Assembly: GCF_900112425.1 (NCBI RefSeq)
Contig: NZ_FOLP01000004.1
Span: 310,001-374,000, forward strand
Length of the DNA: 64,000 nucleotides
From: Variovorax sp. OK212
GTDB lineage: Bacteria; Pseudomonadota; Gammaproteobacteria; Burkholderiales; Burkholderiaceae_C
Reading direction: 5' to 3'
Made by a program: the position numbers and the translations under genes. This document shows positions 50,168 through 59,439 of the stretch, piece by piece (positions within the stretch are counted from its first letter, which is position 1; each line of letters begins with the position of its first letter). The notes beneath the pieces were generated by a model, which was not told where the DNA came from, did no database searches, and saw only the letters and a list, made by a program, of their open reading frames with translations.

Positions 50168-50753
50168 CCTCTATTCGGAGCAGCCGACGTGGATGCACGC
50201 GATGGCCGCGTGGCTGAAGCTCGCGGTGCTGTCGGTGTGCGGCACGCTGCTGGTGCTGGTCGAGCGGCCCGCGTACCTGGGCGCGGCCTGCGCGGCGGTG
50301 CTGCTGCTGTTCGCGTCGCTCGGGCCGCCCGCGTGGCGGCGCGTGCGCATGCTGCTGGGCGTGGCCGTCGCCGGCGGGCTGATCGTCGGCTTTCATTGGG
50401 CGATGGGCACCACGCCGCTGGGCGTGGCGAGCGCGCTGCGCCTGGGCAGCGCGGCCACGCTCGCGCTGATGCTCACGCTGACCACGCGCTTCGAGGACCT
50501 GCTGGCGGTGCTCGAGGCCGTGCTGCACCCGCTGCAGCGCTTCGGCGTGCCGACCGAGCGGATCGCGCTCGGCCTTGGCCTGATGCTGCGCTTCGCCGAG
50601 AATTTCTATGTGCAGTGGCAGCGCCTGGACGACGCCTACCGCGCGCGCACGGGCCACGGCGGCGGGCTGCGGCTGCTGGCGCCGCTGACCATCCGCACGC
50701 TGCAGACGGCCGAGCGCGTGGCCGATGCGCTGGCCGCGCGGCTGGGCCGCTGA
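50160..50753 (+). CDS. bioN: Biotin ECF transporter transmembrane protein BioN (EcfT type)
   Basis: This 197-residue membrane protein of the CbiQ/EcfT family has four to five hydrophobic segments. The Ala-Arg-Gly-type coupling motif appears as DDAYRARTGHGG, preceded by RIALGLGLMLRFAENFYVQWQRL. It lies between bioM (8-bp overlap) and bioY (30 bp gap). It couples ATP hydrolysis to toppling of the BioY substrate component. Confidence 0.88.
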   Translation: MRSLYSEQPTWMHAMAAWLKLAVLSVCGTLLVLVERPAYLGAACAAVLLLFASLGPPAWRRVRMLLGVAVAGGLIVGFHWAMGTTPLGVASALRLGSAATLALMLTLTTRFEDLLAVLEAVLHPLQRFGVPTERIALGLGLMLRFAENFYVQWQRLDDAYRARTGHGGGLRLLAPLTIRTLQTAERVADALAARLGR

Positions 50754-50783
50754 CTTTCCGACTTCTTCTCGATTGCGAACGCC

Positions 50784-51374
50784 ATGACCACCACCGGCTC
50801 CCTCACCTCGTCCCGTTCCCTGTCGTACATCGCGTTGTTCGCGGCGCTGATGGCGGTGTTCGGCCTGATCCCCAAGATCGACCTGCCGTTCGGCGTGCCG
50901 ATCACGCTGCAGTCGCTGGGCGTGATGCTGGCGGGCTGCCTGCTCGGGCCGCGCCGCGGGTTCCTGGCCATCGCGCTGTTCCTGCTGGCCGTGGCGCTGG
51001 GCCTGCCGTTGCTGCCGGGCGGCCGCGGCGGGCTCAGCGTGTTCGTGGGGCCGACCTCGGGCTTCCTGTTCGGCTGGATGTTCGGTGCCTTCGCCTGCGG
51101 CCTGCTGATGCGCCTCGCAATGCGCCGCATGGCCGGCGCCACGGGCCTGCCGCTGCTGGCGGCGGCCTTCGCGGCTTCGGCGGTCGGCGGCATCCTCGTG
51201 GTCTACGCCTTCGGCATCGCCGGGCTCTCGTGGATCGCCCACATGTCGCTGTCGCAGGCCGCGCTGGCCATGCTGGTGTTCATTCCGGGCGACCTGATCA
51301 AGTGCGGCATCTGCGCGATGCTCGTGCAGACGGTGATGCGCGGCATGCCGGCCTGGCGGCTGGACCGCGACTGA
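50784..51374 (+). CDS. bioY: Biotin-specific ECF substrate component BioY
   Basis: This 196-residue protein has six hydrophobic helices. BioY signature features are GLIPKIDLPFGVPITLQSLGVMLAG, LLGPRRGFLAIALFLLAVALGLPLLPGGRGG, and GPTSGFLFGWMFGAF. It binds biotin in the membrane and works with BioMN. Proximity of all three confirms a dedicated (group I) biotin importer. No biotin-synthesis genes lie in the window. Confidence 0.95.
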   Translation: MTTTGSLTSSRSLSYIALFAALMAVFGLIPKIDLPFGVPITLQSLGVMLAGCLLGPRRGFLAIALFLLAVALGLPLLPGGRGGLSVFVGPTSGFLFGWMFGAFACGLLMRLAMRRMAGATGLPLLAAAFAASAVGGILVVYAFGIAGLSWIAHMSLSQAALAMLVFIPGDLIKCGICAMLVQTVMRGMPAWRLDRD

Positions 51375-51407
51375 CGCGGCCGCCGCGATTGAATTCCCGG
51401 CTACCCG

Positions 51408-51899
51408 CTACCCCTCGCGCCGCCTGAAGACGGTGGCCGACAGGTAGTCCTTGCGCGGGCCGTGCACCGTGTGGCGGATGACGAAGCCGCCGTCCGCCAG
51501 GAAGCGGTAGCTGCTGTCGTAGGTGTCGGGCGTGCACAGGTGCGTGGCCGACCCGGCGAGCGCATCACCGTCGCGCACTATTGCAATGGCGTGGAACAGG
51601 CGCGGCGGCGTTTCGGCGAAGTGCACGCTGAAGCCGCCCGGCGCGCGCTCGAACAGGTACTCCCGGTGCCCGTCGAACTCCTTGCCGTCGGCCAGCCGGA
51701 TGCGGCCTTCCTCGCGGTACTTCAGCCAGCCCGGCGCCAGCGGCGTGAACACGGCGGTGCCGGTCATGGCGGCCTGGCCTTCGATGGTGCGCTCCAGCGT
51801 CCATGCGCCTTCCAGCCGGTCGAACACGGTGTCCGGGGCGCCCCACGGGGCTTGGGAAGTGGGGGCAGAAGCAGAGGGGGAGGAGGCCGGCGCGTGCAT
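51408..51899 (-). CDS. DUF6314-like protein
   Basis: This 163-residue soluble beta-rich protein has RLEGAWTLERTIEG, then FTPLAPGWLKYREEGRI, KEFDGHREYLFE, and a closing YDSSYRFLADGGFVIRHTVHGPRKDYLSATVFRR. The order of Trp, Tyr and Arg motifs fits DUF6314, a lipocalin-like fold of unknown role. A Ser/Ala/Pro-rich leader of about 25 residues precedes the domain. It converges with bioY at 33 bp. Function unknown. Confidence 0.7.
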   Translation of the reverse strand: MHAPASSPSASAPTSQAPWGAPDTVFDRLEGAWTLERTIEGQAAMTGTAVFTPLAPGWLKYREEGRIRLADGKEFDGHREYLFERAPGGFSVHFAETPPRLFHAIAIVRDGDALAGSATHLCTPDTYDSSYRFLADGGFVIRHTVHGPRKDYLSATVFRRREG

Positions 51900-52163
51900 G
51901 CCGGCGACTCTACGGCAAGGCGCCAAACGCCTCCTGGATCAGGTGATTGTTTCCATTGTGTGAACAGCGTGGTTCGTTTGCATAAGGGTTTTTACTTAGA
52001 GATCGGCGCACAATTCATTTCACGGACCAACCACCCAGTCGATCCGAGAGAACAGGGCCCCGAGCGAGGTGGCCGCCCCCCGGAGGGACGGTGACCCACC
52101 CAAGACCCGTTCGAAATCATCCAAGTGCAAAAAGAACTGACCGAACGAACAAAGGACAACCAA

Positions 52164-52544
52164 ATGACCGCCTCGAAGCTCCTCTCCGCCATCTCCATCG
52201 CTCTGCTCGCCGCTGCCGGCGCTGCCCATGCCGAAACGTATGACGGCGTGCATCAACTGACCTCGGCCGCCAGCCGCGCCGACGTCGCCAGCCAGGCCGT
52301 CGTGGCCGCCCACAGCGCGAACCCCTATGCCACCGGTGCCAACGCCGGCCCGGCGCCCGTGTTCGTGTCGACGGCCAACCGCGCCGCGATCCGCGCCGAA
52401 GCCGTTGCCGCTGCCCATTCCGCCGACCCGTATGCCGACGGCGCTTCTTCCGGTGTCGCACCGGTCGTGGCCAGCTCGGTGGACCGCGCCGCGGTGCGCG
52501 CCGCAGCCCGTGCTGCAGCCCACGGCGACAACCTGCCGCTGTAA
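52164..52544 (+). CDS. Small secreted Ala-rich protein with 35-residue repeats
   Basis: I do not recognise this 126-residue exported protein. Signal peptide 1-23 ends AHA before ETYDG. The mature part is two and a half repeats of 35 residues, each starting x-R-A-x-[VI] and containing AAHSA[ND]PYA (37-71, 72-106, 107-123). The charge pattern suggests amphipathic helices separated by Pro/Gly-rich turns. An AAAGGA ribosome site precedes the ATG. It is followed by a perfect palindromic terminator, and 264 bp lie upstream with no other gene, so it is expressed alone. Likely periplasmic or surface; role unknown. Confidence 0.75.
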   Translation: MTASKLLSAISIALLAAAGAAHAETYDGVHQLTSAASRADVASQAVVAAHSANPYATGANAGPAPVFVSTANRAAIRAEAVAAAHSADPYADGASSGVAPVVASSVDRAAVRAAARAAAHGDNLPL

Positions 52545-52591
52545 ACCTGCCGCTGTCATCTGCGACAGCGTCCCGGCAAGGGAAAAGACAG

Positions 52592-52627
52592 AAGCCGGGC
52601 CATGCAATTGCATGGCCCGGCTTTTTT
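52592..52627 (+). terminator. Palindromic terminator after the small secreted protein gene
   Basis: Bases 52592-52607 and 52608-52623 form a perfect 32-bp palindrome (16-bp arms beginning AAGCCGGGCCATG), followed by more T. The stem is longer than most terminators and symmetric. It could stop transcripts from both directions or act as a cruciform. It lies about 50 bp after the stop codon. Confidence 0.85.
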
Positions 52628-52688
52628 CTGGGCCGCGGGGCGCCCGCCACCGCGTGCGCTCATGGCCGCCTCATACGCCCTCACTACC

Positions 52689-53306
52689 ATGGCCCGGATG
52701 CAATCGCTCGACCTGAACCCCCGCCATACCGCCCTCATTTCCATCGACCTCCAGCACAGCAATGTGGGCCGGGCGCTCGCGCCGCACACCGCCGCCGACG
52801 TGGTGCAGCGGAGCCAGCGCATCGCCGACGCCTTGCGCGCGGCGGGCGGCACGGTCGTGTGGGTGCGCGTGGACGTGACCGCGCTGCTGAGCCTGCCGGC
52901 CGACGCCTCCATCGGCCGGCCACCCGGATCGCCCGTGCCGCCGCCCGAGTTCTCGGAACTGGTGCCCGAGCTGCAGGTGCAGGCCGGCGACGTTCGGATC
53001 ACCAAGCGCCAGTGGGGCGCCTTCTATGGCACCGACCTCGACCAGCAACTGCGCCGCCGCGGCATCCGCACGCTGGCGATGAGCGGCATCGCGACCAACT
53101 TCGGCGTCGAGTCGACCGCGCGCGCGGCCTTCGACCGGGGCTACGAGCTGGTGTTCGTGGAAGACGCGATGACCTCGCTGGCCGCCGAGCCGCATGTGTT
53201 CGCGAACACGCAGGTGTTCCCGCGCATGGGCCGGGTGCGGTCGGCGCAGGTGCTGCTGGCCGCCATCGCCGCCGGTGCAGCCGAAGCGCCGGGCGCGGCG
53301 CGCTGA
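52689..53306 (+). CDS. Isochorismatase-family hydrolase-like protein lacking the Cys nucleophile
   Basis: This ~205-residue alpha/beta protein has the family triad positions Asp20 (ALISIDLQHS) and Lys106 (ITKRQWGAF). The Cys position reads Gly139 in GIATNFGVESTARAAFD. Cysteine hydrolases such as nicotinamidase need that Cys, whereas isochorismatases proper do not. This protein may thus do vinyl-ether hydrolysis, or be a non-hydrolytic member. The start is uncertain: ATG at 52689 or 52698 fit the family N-terminus. No convincing ribosome site was found. Confidence 0.82.
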   Translation: MARMQSLDLNPRHTALISIDLQHSNVGRALAPHTAADVVQRSQRIADALRAAGGTVVWVRVDVTALLSLPADASIGRPPGSPVPPPEFSELVPELQVQAGDVRITKRQWGAFYGTDLDQQLRRRGIRTLAMSGIATNFGVESTARAAFDRGYELVFVEDAMTSLAAEPHVFANTQVFPRMGRVRSAQVLLAAIAAGAAEAPGAAR

Positions 53307-53338
53307 CGCTGAGCCGGGCGCGGCGCGCTGACGCTGAA

Positions 53339-54370
53339 TCAGCGCGAGGGCAATTCCCGCAGCGCGGCCACGAGGAACGGCGGGCCGTCCGGTGCCGCCG
53401 CGTCGTGCAGCGCGACGAACCATTGCGACGGGCCTTCGAGCGCCGGGCCCGCGCGCAGCGTCCACGCATAGACGCACCTGTCTTCGCGGGCGTCCTCGCA
53501 CAGTGCGGTGGTTTCGTCGCGGCACTCGTCCACCAGCACCGCGCGCCCGTCGGCCTCCTGGCGGATCGCGCGCTGCATCAGCCGCGCGACGATGCGTTCC
53601 GGCGCCACGCTGCGTTCGCCGTCCTGCGCGGGCGGCACCGTCGCGCGCAGGCGCTGGTCCAGCGGGGCGTCCGCGCGAAAGCCTTCGCCGCGCTCCAGCG
53701 AGATGTTCGCAAGCGCCACCCGCACGCGGCGGCGCTCGCGCAGCGTCGTGACGACGAACACCACCATCGACACCGAGAACACGCCGAAGAACGGCAACCC
53801 CACCAGCAGCCACAGCCATTGCCAGCCGCCGCGCAGCGACCACGTGATGGCCTGGAAGCCGAACACCGCCATGAAGGCCAGCACTGCGCCTGCGAGCAGC
53901 CACCCGATCCAGCCGGAGACCGACTTCTTCACACGCTCGGTGGCCTGCGGCGCGCCGGAGGTCCATTCGGTGGGCAGGCGCTCTTCGAAGGGCGGCAGCC
54001 CGGCCGCGCGCGGGTCCGGCCAGGGTGACCAGGAATCGGTGGGTGTGGCGGGTGTGGCGGGTGTTGCAGGCGCGGCATCCCCGAGCGCAATCCATTGCAG
54101 GTCGGTCCATGTCGGCGCGTAAGCGGTGGCGGTCTCCTCGCCCTCCACGCGCAGCGCGGGGGCGGCCATGCCGTCGGGCGGTGCGTCGTCGAACGCGCGC
54201 ACATGCACGCCGGGCGCGCGATGCATGCGCCGTGAGACGAGATCGACGATCACCGTGTCGGTGCCCACCATCGCCGCCTGGTAGCGGCCGTCGGAAGATG
54301 CGTGCGCCGGGCCCGGCGGGTGCCCGAGCACGTGGGCGATCAGATCGAGGGAAGGGTGGCGCTGCGGCAT
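53339..54370 (-). CDS. Unknown protein with two membrane segments
   Basis: This 343-residue protein is of unknown family. The N-terminal ~145 residues are soluble and polar, with a PAT repeat (PATPATPATP at 101-110). Two hydrophobic segments at about 152-175 and 184-210 anchor it. The C-terminal ~130 residues are soluble and acidic, with two Cys close together (LCEDAREDRCVYAW). It ends with a beta-rich stretch (QWFVALHDA). No signal peptide is visible. It is separated from the divergent DUF6891 gene by 243 bp without a clear element. Confidence 0.65.
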   Translation of the reverse strand: MPQRHPSLDLIAHVLGHPPGPAHASSDGRYQAAMVGTDTVIVDLVSRRMHRAPGVHVRAFDDAPPDGMAAPALRVEGEETATAYAPTWTDLQWIALGDAAPATPATPATPTDSWSPWPDPRAAGLPPFEERLPTEWTSGAPQATERVKKSVSGWIGWLLAGAVLAFMAVFGFQAITWSLRGGWQWLWLLVGLPFFGVFSVSMVVFVVTTLRERRRVRVALANISLERGEGFRADAPLDQRLRATVPPAQDGERSVAPERIVARLMQRAIRQEADGRAVLVDECRDETTALCEDAREDRCVYAWTLRAGPALEGPSQWFVALHDAAAPDGPPFLVAALRELPSR

Positions 54371-54613
54371 GAAGAGCCGCCGAGCATAGCTTCGCCAAAA
54401 GGCGCATTGCCTTGCCTCGGCGCGTCCTTCATGATGGCGCGGCCCGCAAGTGATGGTTGTGGGGTGACTGCGGGGCCGGCTGCGAGGGTTCCCGCAAGAC
54501 CGCATGCTTTCGCATTAATGCGCCATCCTGGTGCGGTGGGCGAGAATGAAGGCGCTCCCGCCAGCCAACAAGAAAGCATGATTCGTCGCCGCCAATGCGG
54601 CAACCCAACACGC

Positions 54614-55219
54614 ATGGCCCTCACCCTCGACCCTGAAGACACGCGCGGACGCATCCACGATCTGGTGTGGAGCGGCTTCTATCCCGACGCCGACGTCGAA
54701 TGGATGATCACCGACGAGTACCTCGATCCGGACGAGCTCACCCCCGAGGACCGTGCCTGGGTCAAGGCCGAGGCCGCGCGGGCCTGCGCCGCCAAGCGCG
54801 CCGCCGAAGCCGCCTGGCCGGCGCACACCGAATACGACCGCCTCGAAGGGGTCTTCACGCAGCTGCGCGGCGAGAAGATCATTGCGCTGCACCGCGCGGG
54901 CAACACGCTGGCCGACGGCCATGACGACGTGCGCGAGCAGTGGCGTGCCGCGGGGCGGCTGGCCTCGGGCGTTCGCGGCTGCTGCTTCTATCACTCGCAG
55001 GACCTCGACACGGCGGTGCGCACCGGCCGGCTGCACCTGGCCTTCAGCGGCGGCATGATTCCCGAGATCGAACAGCGCGAAGCCAACACCGTGGTGGTGG
55101 GCCATCGCATCGTCGAGCTGCTGCGCGCGGCCGGTTTCGGCGCGCAATGGAGCGGCAACATCAACGAGCGCATCGAAGCCGACCTCGGCCAATGGCGCAA
55201 GCGAGGCCCCTCCGCGTGA
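54614..55219 (+). CDS. DUF6891-like protein
   Basis: This 201-residue soluble acidic protein resembles DUF6891. It has an N-terminal helical part with LVWSGFYPDADVEWMITDEYLD and WPAHTEYDRLEGVFTQL. A conserved middle stretch GEKIIALHRAGNTLADGHDDVREQW is followed by GCCFYHSQDLDTAV and HLAFSG. The fold and role are unknown; relatives are scattered and often near immunity-like genes. Its last codons overlap the VanW-fusion gene (GTGA), and it is the first gene of a four-gene operon. An ATG 36 bp upstream is possible but less likely. Confidence 0.65.
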   Translation: MALTLDPEDTRGRIHDLVWSGFYPDADVEWMITDEYLDPDELTPEDRAWVKAEAARACAAKRAAEAAWPAHTEYDRLEGVFTQLRGEKIIALHRAGNTLADGHDDVREQWRAAGRLASGVRGCCFYHSQDLDTAVRTGRLHLAFSGGMIPEIEQREANTVVVGHRIVELLRAAGFGAQWSGNINERIEADLGQWRKRGPSA

Positions 55220-57051
55220 GCGTGCAGGCCTGGCAGCCGCCGCGCCGCATCGACGCGATCGACTTCTGGCTGCGCTCGCGGCTGCTCGCCACGGCCCACG
55301 CACTGCGCGAAACCCTGCGGCCCTCGGCCCGGCGCTGGCAGGGCGGCACCCATGCACTGGCCGACGCGCCCGTGCTCGCGCAATACCGAACCCCCTTGTG
55401 GACCGACGGCCGCGCCGACGAGTTTCCGCTCGTCGCCGGCAAGGTGCAGAACCTGCGCGTGGCGCGCCGTGCCTTCGACGCCATCGAGATACCGGCCGGC
55501 GAAGTGCTGAGCTTCTGGCGCCAGCTCGGGCGGCCGGGTGCATGGCGCGGCTTTGTCTTGGGGCGCGAGGTGCGCGGCGGCTGCGTGGTGCCGACGCTCG
55601 CCGGCGGCCTGTGCCAGCTGTCGAACGCGCTGGCCACCGTGGCCGTGCGCGCGGGGTTCGAGCTGGTCGAACGCCATGGGCACACGGCGCGCGTCGAGCA
55701 GGCGAGCACGCCGGAAGGCGACGCCGTCGATGCGACGGTGTTCTGGAACTACGTCGACCTCAAGCTGCGCGCGAAGCAGGCCTGGCGGCTCGAAGTGGCG
55801 TTGACCGACACCGAGCTGGTGGTGCGCATCCGTGCGCATGCGCCGCCGGTGATGTCGGTGTCGGTGCTGCAGGCCGCCCCCGTCACGCTGCGGCGCGCGA
55901 ACGGCGGCACGGCCGCTGCGTTGCCGTTGGCGCGCGGCTGCCTGAGCTGCGAGCAGACGACATGCTTTCGCCATCGCCCGCAGACAGGCGTGGGTACCGA
56001 AGGCCGTACGGCGGTGCTGGTCGACGGCTGGACGCCGGAGTTCGCGCGCTACCTGCGCGAGGCGCACCCGCAGGCGCAGCGCATGCAGCCGGTGCCGCTG
56101 CGGCTCGCGTTCTGGCGCGTGCCTTCCGCGGGGTGGCATCGCGAGCCGGTGGCGAACGGCCAGGGACCGGTGACAACGCCATGGGCCGCGAGCCTGCGCC
56201 GTGCCTTGTGGCAGCGGCTCTGGGCGCGGCACGCGGGCCGGCGGCAGGCCAGCCTGATCGACGGCCAGCGCTGGCTCGCGCAGGCCTTTGCCGCGCGGCT
56301 GGAACCCGCGCACACGCAGCTGGTGGTCGAGCAGGCGCTGCTGCCGCACCTGCAGCGCATCGGTGCGCTCGACGGGCGCCGCGTCACGGTGCTGGCCAGC
56401 GCCTTGCCGATGGCCGACATCGAGCAGCGGCTCGACGCCGCGTCGCGCCGCTGGCCCGGCGACGCCACCTTGCGCGACTTTCGTGCCGAGGCGTCGCTGG
56501 TGCGCGCCGAGGCACTGGCGCTCGCGCGCGCGGCGGTCGTCGTCACGCCGCATGCCGACGTGGCGCGTGCGTTCGCGAGGCACGCGCCGCAGGCTGCGTT
56601 GCAGCGGCTCGACTGGACGCTGCCCGCGGTGAAGCCCGCGCGCATGGAACGCCATGAACTGCCGCTGGTCGTGTTCGCCGCGAGCGCGCTGGCGCGCAAG
56701 GGCGCGCGCGAACTCGCTGCCGCATTGCAAGGCTGGCCGTGCCGGCTGCGCGTGCTGGGTTCGGCGCCGGACGACGCGCGGCTCTGGCAGGGCATCGAAC
56801 CCATCGAATACATGAACTGGCAAGGCGACTGGCTGGCCGGTGCCGCGGTCGCCGTGCTGCCCGCGCATGTCGAGCACGCACCGCGCGCGCTGCTGCGCGC
56901 CGTGGCGGCCGGCGTGCCCGTGGTCGCATCGACGGCGTGCGGCCTCGCCGGTTTGCAGGGCCTGCACAACGTGGCCGAGATCGCACCCGGCGACATCGAC
57001 GCATTGCGCACCGCACTGCGCACCGCATTGCAGTCCGCCTCCCCTTCCTGA
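55216..57051 (+). CDS. VanW-domain protein fused to a glycosyltransferase-like C-terminus
   Basis: This 611-residue protein uses a GTG start overlapping the previous stop. Residues ~50-210 are a VanW domain: PAGEVLSFWRQLGRPG, GGCVVPTLAGGLCQLSNALATVAVRAGFELVERHGHT, WNYVDLKLRA. A Cys-rich knot GCLSCEQTTCFRHR follows (241-254) and could bind metal. The C-terminal ~130 residues resemble the nucleotide-sugar half of GT-B glycosyltransferases (LPLVVFAASALARKGARELAAAL, RALLRAVAAGVPVVASTACGLAGL). VanW is found in some vancomycin-resistance clusters with unknown activity. No signal peptide is seen, so it is probably cytoplasmic or membrane-associated. Confidence 0.75.
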   Translation: MSVQAWQPPRRIDAIDFWLRSRLLATAHALRETLRPSARRWQGGTHALADAPVLAQYRTPLWTDGRADEFPLVAGKVQNLRVARRAFDAIEIPAGEVLSFWRQLGRPGAWRGFVLGREVRGGCVVPTLAGGLCQLSNALATVAVRAGFELVERHGHTARVEQASTPEGDAVDATVFWNYVDLKLRAKQAWRLEVALTDTELVVRIRAHAPPVMSVSVLQAAPVTLRRANGGTAAALPLARGCLSCEQTTCFRHRPQTGVGTEGRTAVLVDGWTPEFARYLREAHPQAQRMQPVPLRLAFWRVPSAGWHREPVANGQGPVTTPWAASLRRALWQRLWARHAGRRQASLIDGQRWLAQAFAARLEPAHTQLVVEQALLPHLQRIGALDGRRVTVLASALPMADIEQRLDAASRRWPGDATLRDFRAEASLVRAEALALARAAVVVTPHADVARAFARHAPQAALQRLDWTLPAVKPARMERHELPLVVFAASALARKGARELAAALQGWPCRLRVLGSAPDDARLWQGIEPIEYMNWQGDWLAGAAVAVLPAHVEHAPRALLRAVAAGVPVVASTACGLAGLQGLHNVAEIAPGDIDALRTALRTALQSASPS

Positions 57052-57064
57052 ACGGAGAACACAC

Positions 57065-57670
57065 TTGGCATCGATCGAACAGGCCCGCGCGGCCCTGGCC
57101 CCTCATGGCGAACTGGCGCCGCAATCCGCCGCCGAACACTGGCGCGGCGACATGGCGCTGCCCGCCGCCATCGCAAGCTTCTACGAGCACGTCGGCCCGC
57201 TCGGCAACTGGGTGAACGAGCGCGTGGGCTACGCGGGCCTCACGGTGCCGACCACGGGCAACTCGTTCAGCATTCCCGCGCTCTCGCGGCTGTGGCAGCT
57301 GCAGGCCGGCTACCGCTGGCACGGCATCACCGGCGAGCGCATTGCCGATTGGCCCGAGCACTGGCTCGTGGTGGCCGACCAGGGCGCCGACCCGTTCATC
57401 TTCGACCTGCGCACCGGCGCGATCCAGTTCGCGATGCACGGCGCGGGCGCTTGGCAGGAGGACGAGCCGTTGTTCGCCGACATCTTGCAGATGGCCGCGT
57501 GCCTCGGCACCGTCGGCCAGGTGTGGGAAGAGGCGGGCGACGGCATCTTCACCGACGAGGACGACTGCGAGGTCGACCCGGTGCACCGCGCGCGGCTGAT
57601 CGAGCGCCTCGCGCCGCTGCTCGGCGGCGCCGATGCGGCCGAGGACATCGCCGACGTGTTCGGCTGGTAG
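57065..57670 (+). CDS. SMI1/KNR4 (SUKH)-like protein
   Basis: This 201-residue soluble protein uses a TTG start after a good GGAG site. The SUKH-type core is readable: PAAIASFYEHVGPLGNW at the start, ALSRLWQLQAGYRW, then HWLVVADQGADPFIFDLRTGAIQFAMHG. The acidic stretch DGIFTDEDDCEVD comes near the end. SUKH proteins serve as immunity factors or as regulators of cell-wall synthesis in fungi. Here it sits 13 bp after the VanW-fusion gene, with no toxin gene visible. Confidence 0.72.
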   Translation: MASIEQARAALAPHGELAPQSAAEHWRGDMALPAAIASFYEHVGPLGNWVNERVGYAGLTVPTTGNSFSIPALSRLWQLQAGYRWHGITGERIADWPEHWLVVADQGADPFIFDLRTGAIQFAMHGAGAWQEDEPLFADILQMAACLGTVGQVWEEAGDGIFTDEDDCEVDPVHRARLIERLAPLLGGADAAEDIADVFGW

Positions 57671-57704
57671 CCCGGCGGACAGTTCGGCTGGTAAAAGACG
57701 CGAC

Positions 57705-59396
57705 ATGACCATCGACCTCCAGACGCTCAAGTGCGGCGAATGCGGCAGCAGCGTGCTCAAGCGCACCGGCCTCAACGAATACACCTGCGAGCACTGCGGC
57801 TCTGTCACGCTGGTGGAGGACAACGTGTCCGACCGCCTCGAGCGCGTGCTCGACCAGGTGAAGAACGAGGCGGGCCGCCGGCTCGCGGCCGAGCAGGCGC
57901 AGCAGCAGGCGCTTGCGATGCGCAAGGTCGGCGTCGTGGTGGCCGTGGTGCTGGGCGTCGCGGTGCTCGTCGGCGTGGTGGGCATGTTCGTCGGCGGCCG
58001 CCATGGCGACACGCGCAGTGCATCGGGCACGCCGCGCTCGGTGGTCGCCGCGGTGGCCGACCGCACCATTCCCATCGACGGCCTGAAGCTCGGCGAGCCG
58101 CGGCAGGTGCTGGTGGGCAGCGGCAGTTCGGCGCAGCCCAAGCTGCTGGTGGTGGCGCGCAACGAGACCGGCAAGCCGCTGTCGCGCGCCGGCATTCGCG
58201 CCACGTACTACGACGGCGACAGCAAGCTCGACGAGCGCAGCGAGATGCTGCCGGTGGCCGTGCTGGAGCCCGGCGAGAGCGCGCCCGCGCTGATCGACAT
58301 GCCCAGCGGCAAGAACGTCACGCGGCAGGAGCTGCGCGTGCAGAAGCTGGCCGAGCCCTACAACGCGGTGCAGGGCCCGCGCATGGCCTTCTCGCGCGTG
58401 CGGCTCATCCAGCAGGGCGAACGCGTGCGGCTGGTGGGCCGCATCGTCAACGACCGCAAGGACGCCGCGGTGGTCGGCGGCGTCGAGGTGCTGGCCACGC
58501 TGTACGACGACGCGGGGCAGGTGATCGGCTTCGGCCACGGCTACGGCCAGGCCAACGAAGTGCCGGCGGGCGCGCGCACCTCGGTGGACGTGAGCATCGC
58601 GCGCTTCGGCCGCGCGGCGGCCATTGCGGCGTGGGACTACCGCATCGGCTACAGCACGGTCGAGGCCTCGGGTTCGCGCACGCCGGTGCTCAGTGCCGAC
58701 CGCGTGATCCGCACGGTGGGCGCCCCGGAAAACTTCAACCCCGACCTGCGCCTGGGCACCGACGACCTGCTGGCCGACGACAGCGAGCGCTTCGACGAGA
58801 AGCAGCTCGAGCTGCTGCCGCTGGTGGCGGGGCGCAGCAACATCCAGCGGCCGCTGTTCCTCACCGAGCTGGTGAATCGCAGCAACGACGCGATCGTGCT
58901 CGCGCCCGGCGGTGCGATCGCGCGCTTCGGCGGCAACAAGGCCGACGGCAGCACGGCCATCACGGGGCTGGCGTACCTGTACCCGGGCGAGCGCTTCCCG
59001 ATCCTGCTGGAGCCGCGCGACGTCGAGCGCATCACGCAGACGCGCATCGAATGGAAGCCCATGCGCCGTGCCGCGCTGCCGGGCCCGCGCAAGCCGCTCG
59101 AGGTGAAGGTGACCGGCACCAAGGCCGAGACGGGCAGCGTGCTGCTCAACTTCAGCCAGCGTTTCAGCTACCGGAGCGTGGAGGTCACGGGCAGCGTGAC
59201 GAACCCGGGCACGGCCATCGTCGGCAAGGTGCGGCTGTGGGTGAGCCTGCGCGACCGCAACGGGCAGCTCACCGGCTTCAAGCTGATGGACAACCTGCCG
59301 GCCATCGCGCCCGGCGAGAGCGTGCCGTTCCAGGTGAACGTGGAGCAGAACGCGCGCGACTTCGCGACCGTGACGACGCTATACCAAACCGAATAG
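57705..59396 (+). CDS. Membrane protein with N-terminal zinc ribbon and extracytoplasmic beta domains
   Basis: This 563-residue protein begins with a zinc ribbon (Cys10/Cys13, Cys28/Cys31 in CGEC and CEHC). A charged helix and one membrane segment at about 75-97 follow, so the zinc ribbon faces the cytoplasm. The remaining ~460 residues lie outside and hold at least three FxLYD-like beta-sandwich repeats (e.g. [34 protein letters not shown], and [26 protein letters not shown]). Function unknown; FxLYD domains occur in cell-envelope proteins. It lies 34 bp after the SUKH-like gene and ends the operon. Confidence 0.75.
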   Translation: MTIDLQTLKCGECGSSVLKRTGLNEYTCEHCGSVTLVEDNVSDRLERVLDQVKNEAGRRLAAEQAQQQALAMRKVGVVVAVVLGVAVLVGVVGMFVGGRHGDTRSASGTPRSVVAAVADRTIPIDGLKLGEPRQVLVGSGSSAQPKLLVVARNETGKPLSRAGIRATYYDGDSKLDERSEMLPVAVLEPGESAPALIDMPSGKNVTRQELRVQKLAEPYNAVQGPRMAFSRVRLIQQGERVRLVGRIVNDRKDAAVVGGVEVLATLYDDAGQVIGFGHGYGQANEVPAGARTSVDVSIARFGRAAAIAAWDYRIGYSTVEASGSRTPVLSADRVIRTVGAPENFNPDLRLGTDDLLADDSERFDEKQLELLPLVAGRSNIQRPLFLTELVNRSNDAIVLAPGGAIARFGGNKADGSTAITGLAYLYPGERFPILLEPRDVERITQTRIEWKPMRRAALPGPRKPLEVKVTGTKAETGSVLLNFSQRFSYRSVEVTGSVTNPGTAIVGKVRLWVSLRDRNGQLTGFKLMDNLPAIAPGESVPFQVNVEQNARDFATVTTLYQTE

Positions 59397-59439
59397 CCCC
59401 TCGCGTGACGGCGTTGGCGGATCGCGCCATGATCGCGCC

